A DNA stretch of 64,000 nucleotides from Ulvibacter sp. MAR_2010_11 (GCF_002813135.1 NZ_PHTY01000001.1:1111501-1175500); one strand, 5' to 3'. Counted from the stretch's first letter, positions 46,163-54,155 are shown. Notes: generated by a model from the letters alone, not told the origin. Numbers and translations: made by a program.

Positions 46163-47155
46163 ATGGCAATGATAGGCAACATAAATGTGGGAGAATTCCC
46201 GTTACTCCTCGCTCCTATGGAGGATGTGAGTGATCCACCTTTTAGAGCACTTTGTAAAGAACAAGGCGCCGATGTGGTGTACACCGAGTTTATTTCTTCG
46301 GAAGGATTAATTCGTGATGCCGCCAAGAGTGTTATGAAGCTGGATATTTATGAAAAGGAGCGACCGGTAGGGATTCAGATTTTTGGAGCAGTATTGGATT
46401 CTATGTTGCAGAGTGTTGAAATTGTGGAAGCCAGCGGCCCCGATATTATTGATATTAACTTTGGCTGTCCGGTAAAGAAAGTGGTTTGTAAAGGCGCCGG
46501 AGCAGGAATCTTAAAAGATATCGACTTGATGGTTTCCTTGACCGAAGCCATGGTAAAACACACCAAACTTCCTATTACCGTTAAAACCAGATTGGGCTGG
46601 GATCATGATTCCATTAAAATTGTTGAAGTTGCAGAACGTCTTCAGGATGTGGGTTGTCAGGCTATTTCAATTCACGGCCGTACACGGGCTCAAATGTACA
46701 AAGGGGAAGCAGATTGGAGACCTATTTCAGAAGTGAAAAACAATCAGCGGATGCATATTCCCATTTTCGGAAACGGAGATGTAGACACTCCCGAAAAAGC
46801 GATGGAAATGCGCGACAAGTTTGGACTTGACGGCGCGATGATTGGTCGGGCAAGTATTGGTTATCCCTGGTTTTTTAAAGAAGTAAAGCATTATTTTAAA
46901 ACCGGAGAACACTGTCCCCCACCTACGATGACGGAACGAGTGGATGCTGCGAAGCGTCACTTACAGATGGCAATCGATTGGAAAGGTGAAAAACTAGGAG
47001 TTTTTGAAACCAGACGCCATTACACGAATTATTTTAAAGGAATTCCCGATTTTAAGGAATATAGAATGAAAATGGTCACCAGTGACGATTCGGCTTCGGT
47101 ATTTGAAGCTTTTGATGAGGTTTTGGAGCTATTTGGAGACTACCAATTTGCTTAA
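46163..47155 (+). CDS. dusB: tRNA dihydrouridine synthase DusB
   Basis: A 330-residue FMN-dependent TIM-barrel enzyme. Signatures: LLLAPMEDVSDPPFRALCKEQGADVVYTEF at the N-terminus, DINFGCPVKKVVCKGAGAGIL with the catalytic cysteine, and ISIHGRTRAQMYKG. It reduces uridines in the tRNA D-loop. An alternative ATG two codons in (46169) is possible. Its 3' end overlaps the convergent permease gene by 4 bp. Confidence 0.94.
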   Translation: MAMIGNINVGEFPLLLAPMEDVSDPPFRALCKEQGADVVYTEFISSEGLIRDAAKSVMKLDIYEKERPVGIQIFGAVLDSMLQSVEIVEASGPDIIDINFGCPVKKVVCKGAGAGILKDIDLMVSLTEAMVKHTKLPITVKTRLGWDHDSIKIVEVAERLQDVGCQAISIHGRTRAQMYKGEADWRPISEVKNNQRMHIPIFGNGDVDTPEKAMEMRDKFGLDGAMIGRASIGYPWFFKEVKHYFKTGEHCPPPTMTERVDAAKRHLQMAIDWKGEKLGVFETRRHYTNYFKGIPDFKEYRMKMVTSDDSASVFEAFDEVLELFGDYQFA

Positions 47156-48357
47156 GACAATAGTTTTTCCCGCACTCTTCCCGATGCAATTTTTGAGGCC
47201 AGCAAGCCTAAAATTGAAATAGTTGCAAAAACAATCAGAATATTTATGGGCTTCAACTTAACCGGATAAGGGAGTGATGCCGTGATATTGATAAATTCAA
47301 ACTTTAACTGAGCCGCAACCGCCAACACTCCTAATAATATCCCTACAATTCCACCTAGTGTGGTTAGCAAAGTACCTTGAAAAAAGAAAATCTTTCGGAT
47401 ATCTTTCAGCGTAGCCCCCATATTATAGAGTGTTTTGATATTTTTTCGCTTGTCGAGAATCATCATTATAATAGAACCGATTACGTTGAAAAGCGCAATA
47501 ATGAGAACCAACGTAAAGATGAGGTAGACCGCAATGTTTTCGGTGTTCAGCATCTTATAGAGCGCATCGTTTTGCTGAATTCTGTTTTTTAGAATAATTC
47601 CTTCGGAAAAAATTGGAATAATTTTAGAGCGAACATTCGCCTCGTCGTAACCTGGAAACAATTTTATTTCGACCGAAGAAACCTTCGAGCTATCCATTTG
47701 TAATAGAGAACGTGCAAAATCGATGTCTGAAAATACATATTTACTGTCCAGATCTTCATTAACCTGATAAACCCCTGAGGCAACGGCATTTTCTTTTGTA
47801 AATGCCTGTGAAGGATCCAGCGGGTTTATTTGTCCGGTTCCCGGTTTGGGAACATAAATTTCCAGCAAATCCATATAGTCCTGTACCCCAACAGATAGTT
47901 TTGCGGCGGTGCCCAATCCAATTACTACCTCACTTTCATCAGGCACGAGCCAGCTGCCAAAATACAGTATACTGTCTAACTGATTTACCCGCTTATAGTT
48001 TTCGTCAATTCCCTTAATATAAGCGATATGATTTTTCCCTTTATACTGAAGAAAGATACGCTCCTCAATAATTTTTGAAAAGGCCTTCACGCCTTCAACA
48101 TTTTGCAATTGTAGCGCCTGCGTTTCAGTAAAGGAAATTGTTTTTCCGCTTTCGGGATATATTTTTAAATCGCTATCGAAGACATTGGTGAATTGGAGAC
48201 TAAAATCTTTTAATCCCGAGAACCCCGAAAGCACTATAAATAAAGACATGGCTCCCACGACAACACCAACTGCCGCTATTCCTGTAATAACGTTTATAGC
48301 ATTATTACTGCTTTTGGAAAACAGATACCTTTTGGCAATGTACAAAGGGAATCTCAA
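47152..48357 (-). CDS. ABC transporter permease, LolC/LolE/FtsX-like
   Basis: A 401-residue protein with four transmembrane segments in the FtsX arrangement: one at the N-terminus (about 18-45), a large periplasmic domain, then three in the C-terminal third (about 275-300, 325-350 and 365-390). The start FPLYIAKRYLFSKSSNNAINVITGIAAVGVVVG matches flavobacterial LolC/E-like permeases of the lipoprotein-release or MacB type. No ATPase partner is adjacent. It lies 1 bp downstream of rbfA on the same strand and is likely co-transcribed with it. Confidence 0.9.
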   Translation of the reverse strand: MRFPLYIAKRYLFSKSSNNAINVITGIAAVGVVVGAMSLFIVLSGFSGLKDFSLQFTNVFDSDLKIYPESGKTISFTETQALQLQNVEGVKAFSKIIEERIFLQYKGKNHIAYIKGIDENYKRVNQLDSILYFGSWLVPDESEVVIGLGTAAKLSVGVQDYMDLLEIYVPKPGTGQINPLDPSQAFTKENAVASGVYQVNEDLDSKYVFSDIDFARSLLQMDSSKVSSVEIKLFPGYDEANVRSKIIPIFSEGIILKNRIQQNDALYKMLNTENIAVYLIFTLVLIIALFNVIGSIIMMILDKRKNIKTLYNMGATLKDIRKIFFFQGTLLTTLGGIVGILLGVLAVAAQLKFEFINITASLPYPVKLKPINILIVFATISILGLLASKIASGRVREKLLS

Positions 48358-48358
48358 C

Positions 48359-48754
48359 TTATGTTTTTTTACGCTTGGGTAGAATATCCGGGTTTTGTAT
48401 GGGATTTTCTTGTCCTTTTACAGCCTTTTCGATGTTTTCTATATACTCGAGAGAATCGTCGTTGTAAAAGTGTAAATCGGGCATTTTACGAAGCTGATGT
48501 TTTGTGAGCTGGGCGATTTGATGCTTGATTTTAGATTTCAGTTCGTTTAATTCGGCCGTAACGGTATTAGCTTTTTCTGCAGGAAATACACTGGCGTATA
48601 CCTTTGCAATGGAAAGATCGGTCGTTACTTTTACTTTTGAAACGGAAATAATTATCCCTAGTTGCCCGGCTTCGCGGAGCATTCCTTGCAGTACATTTGC
48701 CAAATCGGCTTGTAAAACTCCTGCAATTTTCTTTTGTCTGTTACTTTCTATCAT
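48359..48754 (-). CDS. rbfA: 30S ribosome-binding factor RbfA
   Basis: A 131-residue KH-fold protein with the RbfA pattern: MIESNRQKKIAGVLQADLANVLQ at the N-terminus, VSKVKVTTDLSIAKVYASVFP, and LRKMPDLHFYNDDSLEYIENIE at the C-terminus. It assists late 16S rRNA maturation. The frame extends to 48772, but the ATG at 48754 is chosen because the -7 promoter element TACTTTTG (48759-48766, minus) ends only 4 bases upstream of it. First gene of a pair with the LolC/E-like permease. Confidence 0.94.
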   Translation of the reverse strand: MIESNRQKKIAGVLQADLANVLQGMLREAGQLGIIISVSKVKVTTDLSIAKVYASVFPAEKANTVTAELNELKSKIKHQIAQLTKHQLRKMPDLHFYNDDSLEYIENIEKAVKGQENPIQNPDILPKRKKT

Positions 48755-48758
48755 ACTG

Positions 48759-48766
48759 CAAAAGTA
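48759..48766 (-). promoter_or_regulatory. -7 promoter element of rbfA
   Basis: Minus strand TACTTTTG, an exact TAnnTTTG match, ending 4 bases before the ATG, so the mRNA is probably leaderless. Confidence 0.55.
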
Positions 48767-48780
48767 GCACATTTAAAGAT

Positions 48781-48802
48781 TTGTTATTTTTTTAAATAAC
48801 AA
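48781..48802. promoter_or_regulatory. Palindrome between the divergent rbfA and mce genes
   Basis: TTGTTATTT-tttt-AAATAACAA, perfect 9-bp arms with a 4-base loop, centred in the 61-bp divergent interval. It could be an operator or a chance A/T palindrome. Confidence 0.35.
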
Positions 48803-48815
48803 TACATTTACATTT

Positions 48816-49226
48816 ATGAAAAAAATTGAGCATATAGGCATAGCTGTTCGAAATCTCGAAGAAGCAAATAAGACTTATAAAAGTCTGTTGGGTTTTGAGC
48901 ATTATAAGACAGAAGCGGTTGAAAGTGATGGAGTTATGACCTCTTTTTTTACTTGTGGAGAAAGTAAAATTGAACTTTTGGAGGCTACAAGCCCCGAAAG
49001 CCCGGTGGCCAAATTTATTGAGAAACGAGGAGAAGGGATCCATCATATTGCTTTTTACGTAGATGATATAGTCGCTGAAATGGCACGATTAAAAAACGAA
49101 GGATTTACAGTTCTAAGTGAAAAGCCAAAAAGAGGAGCTGATAATAAATGGGTTGCTTTTTTACACCCGAAATCGGCTCACGGAGTGCTTATAGAATTGT
49201 GCCAGGAAATTACAGAAGATCATTGA
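48816..49226 (+). CDS. mce: Methylmalonyl-CoA epimerase
   Basis: A 136-residue vicinal-oxygen-chelate protein. Metal ligands fit EHIGIAVRNLE (H7) and GEGIHHIAFYVDD, with the C-terminal glutamate in HGVLIELCQE. It interconverts (2R)- and (2S)-methylmalonyl-CoA, between propionyl-CoA carboxylase and the mutase; neither partner is in this window. Single gene, divergent from rbfA. Confidence 0.93.
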   Translation: MKKIEHIGIAVRNLEEANKTYKSLLGFEHYKTEAVESDGVMTSFFTCGESKIELLEATSPESPVAKFIEKRGEGIHHIAFYVDDIVAEMARLKNEGFTVLSEKPKRGADNKWVAFLHPKSAHGVLIELCQEITEDH

Positions 49227-49252
49227 TAACCCAATATTAACCCTAAATAGTT

Positions 49253-49282
49253 TTGCAGTCACTATAAAGTGTTTTACATTTG
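49253..49282 (+). promoter_or_regulatory. Promoter of the CAT-anticodon tRNA (TTG -33, TACATTTG -7)
   Basis: TTG at 49253-49255 and TACATTTG at 49275-49282 are separated by exactly 19 bp, the Bacteroidota consensus. The mature tRNA begins 13 bases downstream. Confidence 0.75.
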
Positions 49283-49294
49283 CAACCGGTTTTT

Positions 49295-49368
49295 GGTCCC
49301 ATAGCTCAGCTGGTTAGAGCACCTGACTCATAATCAGGGGGTCCATGGTTCGAGCCCATGTGGGACCA
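49295..49368 (+). tRNA. tRNA with CAT anticodon (Met, or Ile2 read by lysidine)
   Basis: A 74-nt cloverleaf: acceptor GGTCCCA/TGGGACC, D-arm AGCTCAGCTGGTTAGAGC, anticodon loop CTCATAA, T-arm CATGGTTCGAGCCCATG, discriminator A, no encoded CCA. The C4-G69, C5-G68 and C6-G67 pairs resemble tRNA-Ile2 (the TilS substrate) more than elongator tRNA-Met of E. coli, so identity is open. The 3' end is repeated downstream. Confidence 0.92.
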
Positions 49369-49406
49369 CTTTTTTAGTTTGAAACTTTATTTGGAATTAT
49401 AAAATT
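49352..49406 (+). repeat. Direct repeat copy 1, containing the tRNA 3' end (att-like)
   Basis: 55 bp starting in the T-loop of the tRNA (GAGCCCATGTGGGACCA) and running 38 bp past it. It matches copy 2 except for one extra T in a T-run. Confidence 0.85.
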
Positions 49407-49441
49407 TGCTTTTCACCGGAATAATTTTGGGCGAAAACCTG

Positions 49442-49459
49442 CCCGACTGTTCAGGCGGG
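49442..49459. repeat. GC-rich palindrome between the two repeat copies
   Basis: CCCG-A-CTG-TT-CAG-G-CGGG, a hairpin with one A/G mismatch, of the same style as the palindromes before gltX and folB. Confidence 0.5.
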
Positions 49460-49483
49460 GTTTATACTGAGCACCGTCGATGT

Positions 49484-49537
49484 GAGCCCATGTGGGACCA
49501 CTTTTTAGTTTGAAACTTTATTTGGAATTATAAAATT
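49484..49537 (+). repeat. Direct repeat copy 2, orphan tRNA 3' end (att-like)
   Basis: 54 bp nearly identical to copy 1, at a 132-bp offset. It carries the 3' half of a tRNA T-loop and acceptor strand with no tRNA body, as expected at the far side of an integrated element. The rest of the 49370-49717 interval has no coding frame I can support. Confidence 0.85.
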
Positions 49538-49717
49538 GGTGTGTCTCCTAGATTATTTGGTATAAAAGGACAATCTTGCACTTTATTAATGAGCCTATTA
49601 GGATCATTTTTTTATTGTGTAAGGCACAATTAAATATAAAAAATTGAGTTTATAAGTTTTGGATAAATTAATTTTTTATTCGTTGTTTAAAAAAAATTAT
49701 TACATTAGCCCCTGTAT

Positions 49718-49942
49718 ATGCGACCCCAAATCGTAAGAATATTAGCCTCGGTACTTTGTATATTTACGAGTACATCTATGCTTGCACAGTCTCCCGGCGG
49801 TGGCTCAAGCCCACCCCCGCCTACAACGCCACCACCTGAATTACCACTAGATAGTGGTATTTTAATTTTACTTTTTATCGGTTTTGTGTATGGATGTTAT
49901 GTAGCAAATAAAAAATTGCGCAACATCAAAAAGCCGGGATAA
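49718..49942 (+). CDS. Small secreted proline-rich protein with PID-CTERM-like sorting tail
   Basis: A 74-residue protein: signal peptide (about 1-23, ending SMLAQ), a short proline/glycine/serine spacer (SPGGGSSPPPPTTPPP), then LPLDSGILILLFIGFVYGCY as a C-terminal transmembrane segment and a basic tail KKLRNIKKPG. The tripartite tail (P-x-D, hydrophobic helix, basic end) resembles the flavobacterial PID-CTERM sorting signal. The mature part between signals is only about 20 residues. No sortase-like gene is nearby. Its last 17 bp overlap convergent ribE. Confidence 0.7.
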   Translation: MRPQIVRILASVLCIFTSTSMLAQSPGGGSSPPPPTTPPPELPLDSGILILLFIGFVYGCYVANKKLRNIKKPG

Positions 49943-50513
49943 GCCTTTTTAGGTACTTTCCTACAACATCAAATTCAAGATTTACTTTAGATTCAACTTT
50001 TATATTTTGAAAGGTCGTATTCCAATATGTATAGGGAATAATTGCAACCCTAAACGAGTCTTTTTTTGAATCCACTACCGTAAGACTTACTCCGTTAACA
50101 GTTATTGAACCTTTCTCAATGGTAATATTTCCCTTCGAAGCGTCGTAGTTAAACACAAAATACCAGCTGCCATCGGCTTCAACAATCTCTTTACAAATAC
50201 CGGTTTGGTCAATATGTCCTTGTACCAAATGCCCGTCGAGACGATCTCCCAGTTTCATTGCACGCTCTAAATTTATACGACTTCCAGCATGTAAAGCTCC
50301 AAGGTTTGTTTTCTCCAGTGTTTCTCTAATTGCCGTAACTGTATAATGCCCGGGAGTTATATCTACAACTGTTAAACACACTCCATCGTGTGAAACACTT
50401 TGGTCAATTTTGAGCTCAGCGCTTAACTCACTTTTAATTTGAATGGAAAGGTTTTCGCCTTCTTTATGAAGGGAAGTTATTTCTCCAATTGCTTCAATAA
50501 TTCCTGTAAACAT
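49926..50513 (-). CDS. ribE: Riboflavin synthase (alpha subunit)
   Basis: A 195-residue protein of two tandem lumazine-binding barrels. Repeat 1 starts MFTGIIEAIGEI; repeat 2 starts GHLVQGHIDQTG. The motif VSHDGVCLTVVD of repeat 1 is echoed by VNGVSLTVVD in repeat 2, both part of the active-site pattern. It dismutates two 6,7-dimethyl-8-ribityllumazines to riboflavin. No FMN riboswitch is seen in its 60-bp upstream interval. Divergent from pdxA. Confidence 0.95.
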   Translation of the reverse strand: MFTGIIEAIGEITSLHKEGENLSIQIKSELSAELKIDQSVSHDGVCLTVVDITPGHYTVTAIRETLEKTNLGALHAGSRINLERAMKLGDRLDGHLVQGHIDQTGICKEIVEADGSWYFVFNYDASKGNITIEKGSITVNGVSLTVVDSKKDSFRVAIIPYTYWNTTFQNIKVESKVNLEFDVVGKYLKRLIPAF

Positions 50514-50547
50514 GGTTACATTTGGTTACATTTGTAGCACAAAAGTA
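50514..50547. promoter_or_regulatory. Divergent promoters between ribE and pdxA, with a tandem TACATTTG
   Basis: Plus strand: GGTTACATTTG is repeated in tandem (50514-50524, 50524-50534), giving two TACATTTG -7 elements for pdxA. Minus strand: TACTTTTG (50540-50547) serves ribE. Confidence 0.55.
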
Positions 50548-50573
50548 ACAATAATTAGGGCTTAACTGATAGA

Positions 50574-51638
50574 ATGAATCAACAAGATAAAATAGTTTTG
50601 GGAATTTCGATTGGCGACTTAAACGGGATTGGCAGTGAAATCATTTTAAAAACATTTGAGGACAATCGCATCCTGGATTTTTGTACTCCCGTTATTTTTG
50701 CTTCCGTTAAATTGATGTCCTTCTACAAAAAAACATATGAGACCGATATAAATTTCCACGGAATAGAAAATATTAATGATGTGCTTCCCAAGAAGGTGAA
50801 TGTCTTGAATGTTTGGAAGGAGCCTGTTGAAATTAATTTTGGAAAAGAGGATAAGGCAAGTGGAGCCTATGCCATCAAATCACTACAAGCGGCTGTTAGC
50901 GCATTAAAGTCAAACAAGATAGATGTACTTGTAACGGCACCCATACATAAGGCGAACATACAATCTGAAACTTTTAAGTTTCCGGGACACACAGATTATC
51001 TGGCCCGGGAGTTGGAAGGAGAAAGTATGATGTTAATGATCTCTGAAAAGCTTCGGGTGGGATTACTTACAGATCACGTGCCGGTTAAAGACGTTTCAAA
51101 AACAATTACCAGAGAGCTTATTGAAAAAAAAATAATTACTATTCATAAGACGCTAATTCAGGATTTCGGAATTGAAAGACCTAAAATTGCAGTACTCAGT
51201 ATTAATCCGCATGTTGGAGATAACGGTGTTATTGGCGATGAAGACGATACAGTTTTAATTCCCACGTTGGACAACTTGCGAAAGAACGGCAAAATTGTCT
51301 ACGGGCCTTATGCAGCCGATAGTTTTTTTGGTTCTGGGAATTATAAAAATTTCGATGCAATTATTGCCGCATATCACGATCAAGGTCTGGTTCCTTTTAA
51401 AACAATTGCCTTTGGCACAGGTGTTAATTACACCGCCGGCCTTAATAAAATTAGAACATCTCCCGATCATGGAACAGCTTTCGATGTTGCAGGAAAAAAT
51501 GTTGCCAACGCCGATTCGTTTAAAGAAGCGGTCTTCAGTGCAATTGAAATATTTAAAACCCGAAAAGAATACTTGGAGATTTCAAAAAATCCGCTCTCAA
51601 CAACCCGCCGAAAAGTGCTTTCAAAAAAGAAGCAATAA
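50574..51638 (+). CDS. pdxA: 4-hydroxythreonine-4-phosphate dehydrogenase
   Basis: A 354-residue NAD-dependent enzyme of vitamin B6 synthesis. Start LGISIGDLNGIGSEIILKTF, then metal-binding histidines in FPGHTDYLA, IIAAYHDQGL and TSPDHGTAFDVAGK. Length is within the family range. The next gene, DUF177, starts 79 bp downstream with its own promoter, so pdxA is probably transcribed alone. Confidence 0.95.
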   Translation: MNQQDKIVLGISIGDLNGIGSEIILKTFEDNRILDFCTPVIFASVKLMSFYKKTYETDINFHGIENINDVLPKKVNVLNVWKEPVEINFGKEDKASGAYAIKSLQAAVSALKSNKIDVLVTAPIHKANIQSETFKFPGHTDYLARELEGESMMLMISEKLRVGLLTDHVPVKDVSKTITRELIEKKIITIHKTLIQDFGIERPKIAVLSINPHVGDNGVIGDEDDTVLIPTLDNLRKNGKIVYGPYAADSFFGSGNYKNFDAIIAAYHDQGLVPFKTIAFGTGVNYTAGLNKIRTSPDHGTAFDVAGKNVANADSFKEAVFSAIEIFKTRKEYLEISKNPLSTTRRKVLSKKKQ

Positions 51639-51664
51639 TATAATTTGCTATTAAAATAATTTTT

Positions 51665-51672
51665 TATCTTTG
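51665..51672 (+). promoter_or_regulatory. -7 promoter element of the DUF177-rpmF genes
   Basis: TATCTTTG, an exact TAnnTTTG match, with TTG at 51645-51647 and a 17-bp spacer, slightly shorter than the usual 19. Confidence 0.55.
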
Positions 51673-51717
51673 CACCCGCCTTATTCCTAAAGGTGGACGC
51701 TTAAAATTGATGTGATT

Positions 51718-52263
51718 ATGAAGGAACTGAAAGAATTTACCATTCCGTTCGTTGGATTGAAATTAGGAGAACATCGATTTGATTTTACCATTGGGAAAAC
51801 GTTCTTTGAGCATTTTGAGTATGACGAATTTAATGATGCAAACATTAAACTCGATGTATTGCTGTTGAAAAAAACAACCTTACTTGAATTTACACTTTCT
51901 TTTGAAGGGTCCGTAAATGTAAATTGTGATATCACCAACGAACCCTATAATCAGGAGATTTCGGGAAATTTTTACTTTGTGGTTCAATTTGGAGATGAAT
52001 TCAACGACGAAAACGAAGAACTTTTAATACTTCCACACGGAAGTTATGAGGTGAATATTCAGCAATATGTGTACGAGTCGATTGTGCTGGCAATACCCGC
52101 CAAGCGAATTCATCCGGGAGTAATAGACGGGACATTAAAAAGCGACATACTTACAAAACTTGAAGAATTAAGCCTTAAGGAAGAAGAAGATATTTCACCG
52201 GAGAAAGGTGATACAACAGACCCACGTTGGGACTCATTAAAAAAACTATTAACGGATAAATAA
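51718..52263 (+). CDS. DUF177 domain protein (YceD family)
   Basis: A 181-residue protein matching the YceD/DUF177 family, conserved in bacteria next to rpmF and thought to act in 23S rRNA accumulation. Visible blocks are RVxxEGSVNVNCDITNEPYNQEI-like text near the middle and DPRWDSLKKL at the C-terminus. The frame also opens at a GTG (51712); the ATG at 51718 is chosen. rpmF follows 9 bp downstream, the expected partner. Confidence 0.88.
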   Translation: MKELKEFTIPFVGLKLGEHRFDFTIGKTFFEHFEYDEFNDANIKLDVLLLKKTTLLEFTLSFEGSVNVNCDITNEPYNQEISGNFYFVVQFGDEFNDENEELLILPHGSYEVNIQQYVYESIVLAIPAKRIHPGVIDGTLKSDILTKLEELSLKEEEDISPEKGDTTDPRWDSLKKLLTDK

Positions 52264-52272
52264 TATAGAGTA

Positions 52273-52470
52273 ATGGCACATCCTAAAAGAAAAATCTCAA
52301 AAACCAGAAGAGATAAAAGAAGAACACATTACAAAGCAACTGCTCCTCAAATTGCAACCGATCCAACTACCGGAGAGGCGCATTTATACCATAGAGCTCA
52401 TTGGCACGAAGGTAAATTGTACTATAGAGGTCAAATTGTAATTGATGCAACCGAAGAGGTAGAAGCATAA
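52273..52470 (+). CDS. rpmF: 50S ribosomal protein L32
   Basis: A 65-residue basic protein starting [22 protein letters not shown], the L32 signature. The C-terminus lacks the CxxC zinc pair, as in most Bacteroidota. It lies 9 bp downstream of the DUF177 gene and is followed by a strong terminator that separates it from fabH. Confidence 0.95.
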   Translation: MAHPKRKISKTRRDKRRTHYKATAPQIATDPTTGEAHLYHRAHWHEGKLYYRGQIVIDATEEVEA

Positions 52471-52495
52471 TATAGGTTCTTATAAAAAAATTAAG

Positions 52496-52524
52496 ACTCT
52501 CACATCAATGTGAGAGTTTTTTTG
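52496..52524 (+). terminator. Terminator of rpmF
   Basis: ACTCTCACA-tcaa-TGTGAGAGT (52496-52504 / 52509-52517) with perfect 9-bp arms, followed by a T-run. Confidence 0.92.
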
Positions 52525-52639
52525 TTTTTTATAGCTGAAATAGCAAAAACAAGCAATTTTAGAGCAATTTTTGATTAAAATTTAGTAATTTTCACTCCTT
52601 TTAAAGGAATTTTACCTTTATCGAATCTAATTCAACTAT

Positions 52640-53635
52640 ATGAGTACAATCACAGCAGCAATTACCGCTGTAGGGGGCTATGTACCGGACTACGTTCTCA
52701 CCAACCAAATATTGGAGACAATGGTGGACACTAATGACGAATGGATAACAACGCGTACCGGAATTAAGGAACGCAGGATATTAAAAGATAAAAACAAAGG
52801 CACTTCTTACCTTGCCATTCAGGCAGCCAAAGACCTTCTTAATAAAAGCAATACAAATCCCGAAGATATCGATATGGTGATTATGGCGACAGCCACGCCC
52901 GATATGCCCGTTGCCGTAACAGGTGTTTATGTCGCTACCGAAATAGGTGCTGTAAATGCGTTTTCATATGACCTTGTTGCGGCCTGTTCCAGTTTTCTTT
53001 TTGGAATGTCAACAGCAGCAAAATATATAGAATCGGGTAGATATAAGAAAGTACTTCTAATTGGCGCCGATAAAATGTCTTCCATTATCGATTATGAAGA
53101 TCGGGCTACTTGTATCATCTTTGGTGATGGAGCAGGTGCCGTACTTTTTGAACCCAACACGGAAGGTCTTGGTGTTAAGGATGAAATCTTGCGTACCGAC
53201 GGAATAGGAAGACCTCACCTGAAAATAGATGCAGGAGGTTCCATACTTCCAGCTTCAGCCGAAACTGTAGCCAATAAACAGCACTATGTTTTTCAGGACG
53301 GAAAAACAGTTTTTAAATTTGCCGTATCCAACATGGCCGATGTGAGCGAAAAAATAATGAATCGCAACGGTCTTTCAGGAGAGGATGTACAATGGCTGGT
53401 TCCGCACCAGGCGAATAAAAGAATTATAGACGCTACAGCAAAAAGAATGAATTTACCAGAAGAAAAAGTGATGATGAATATTCATAAATATGGAAATACA
53501 ACATCTGCAACACTTCCGCTTTGCCTTCAGGATTACGAAAAACAGCTTAAAAAAGGAGATAATTTAGTATTTGCCTCATTTGGAGGAGGCTTTACCTGGG
53601 GCGCCGTTTATTTAAAATGGGCTTACAATTCATAA
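52640..53635 (+). CDS. fabH: Beta-ketoacyl-ACP synthase III
   Basis: A 331-residue thiolase-fold enzyme with the Cys-His-Asn triad: C116 in DLVAACSSF, H256 in LVPHQANKRI and N286 in KYGNTTSA. It condenses acetyl-CoA or a branched starter with malonyl-ACP, initiating fatty acid synthesis. The order DUF177-rpmF-fabH-accB-accC is widely conserved; plsX, which often lies between rpmF and fabH, is absent. Confidence 0.96.
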   Translation: MSTITAAITAVGGYVPDYVLTNQILETMVDTNDEWITTRTGIKERRILKDKNKGTSYLAIQAAKDLLNKSNTNPEDIDMVIMATATPDMPVAVTGVYVATEIGAVNAFSYDLVAACSSFLFGMSTAAKYIESGRYKKVLLIGADKMSSIIDYEDRATCIIFGDGAGAVLFEPNTEGLGVKDEILRTDGIGRPHLKIDAGGSILPASAETVANKQHYVFQDGKTVFKFAVSNMADVSEKIMNRNGLSGEDVQWLVPHQANKRIIDATAKRMNLPEEKVMMNIHKYGNTTSATLPLCLQDYEKQLKKGDNLVFASFGGGFTWGAVYLKWAYNS

Positions 53636-53669
53636 ATAACTAACAAATCGAAAACAAAAAATCAAAATT

Positions 53670-54155
53670 ATGGATTTAAAAGATATTCAGAATTTAATAA
53701 AATTTGTGGCGAAATCCGGAGCCAGTGAAGTAAAACTGGAAACCGAAGACGTAAAAATTACGATTAGAACCGGAGGTGATGAGCGAAGTGAGACCACCTA
53801 TATTCAGCAAATCCCTACTATGGCGAACCCACAGCAGCATGGAATGCCACAGCAACAACAAAGCGCACCTGCATCGCAGGAAGCGGCCGCGCCTGCTCCT
53901 TCAGCCGATTCGAAATACATTACCATAAAATCACCCATTATTGGAACATTTTATAGAAAACCGGCTCCGGACAAACCAATGTTTGTTGAGGTTGGAAGTA
54001 ATGTCAATGTGGGGGATGTCCTTTGTGTTATCGAAGCGATGAAACTCTTCAACGAAATTGAAAGTGAAATTTCCGGAAAAATTGTAAAAATTCTGGTTGA
54101 TGACGCTTCACCCGTTGAATTTGACCAACCATTATTTTTGGTAGACCCATCTTAA
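53670..54155 (+). CDS. accB: Acetyl-CoA carboxylase biotin carboxyl carrier protein
   Basis: A 161-residue protein: N-terminal MDLKDIQNLIKFVAKSGASEVKLE, a Q/A/P-rich flexible linker (NPQQHGMPQQQQSAPASQ), and the biotinyl domain with the biotin-lysine motif EAMKL (K125). It carries CO2 between biotin carboxylase (accC, next gene) and carboxyltransferase. It starts 35 bp after fabH. Confidence 0.96.
   Translation: MDLKDIQNLIKFVAKSGASEVKLETEDVKITIRTGGDERSETTYIQQIPTMANPQQHGMPQQQQSAPASQEAAAPAPSADSKYITIKSPIIGTFYRKPAPDKPMFVEVGSNVNVGDVLCVIEAMKLFNEIESEISGKIVKILVDDASPVEFDQPLFLVDPS

Noticed and set aside
50514-50573. FMN riboswitch upstream of ribE
   Set aside because: The leader is about 20 nt, far too short for the conserved RFN element.
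51295-51654. 119-codon plus-strand frame inside pdxA
   Set aside because: Out-of-frame shadow of pdxA without family features.
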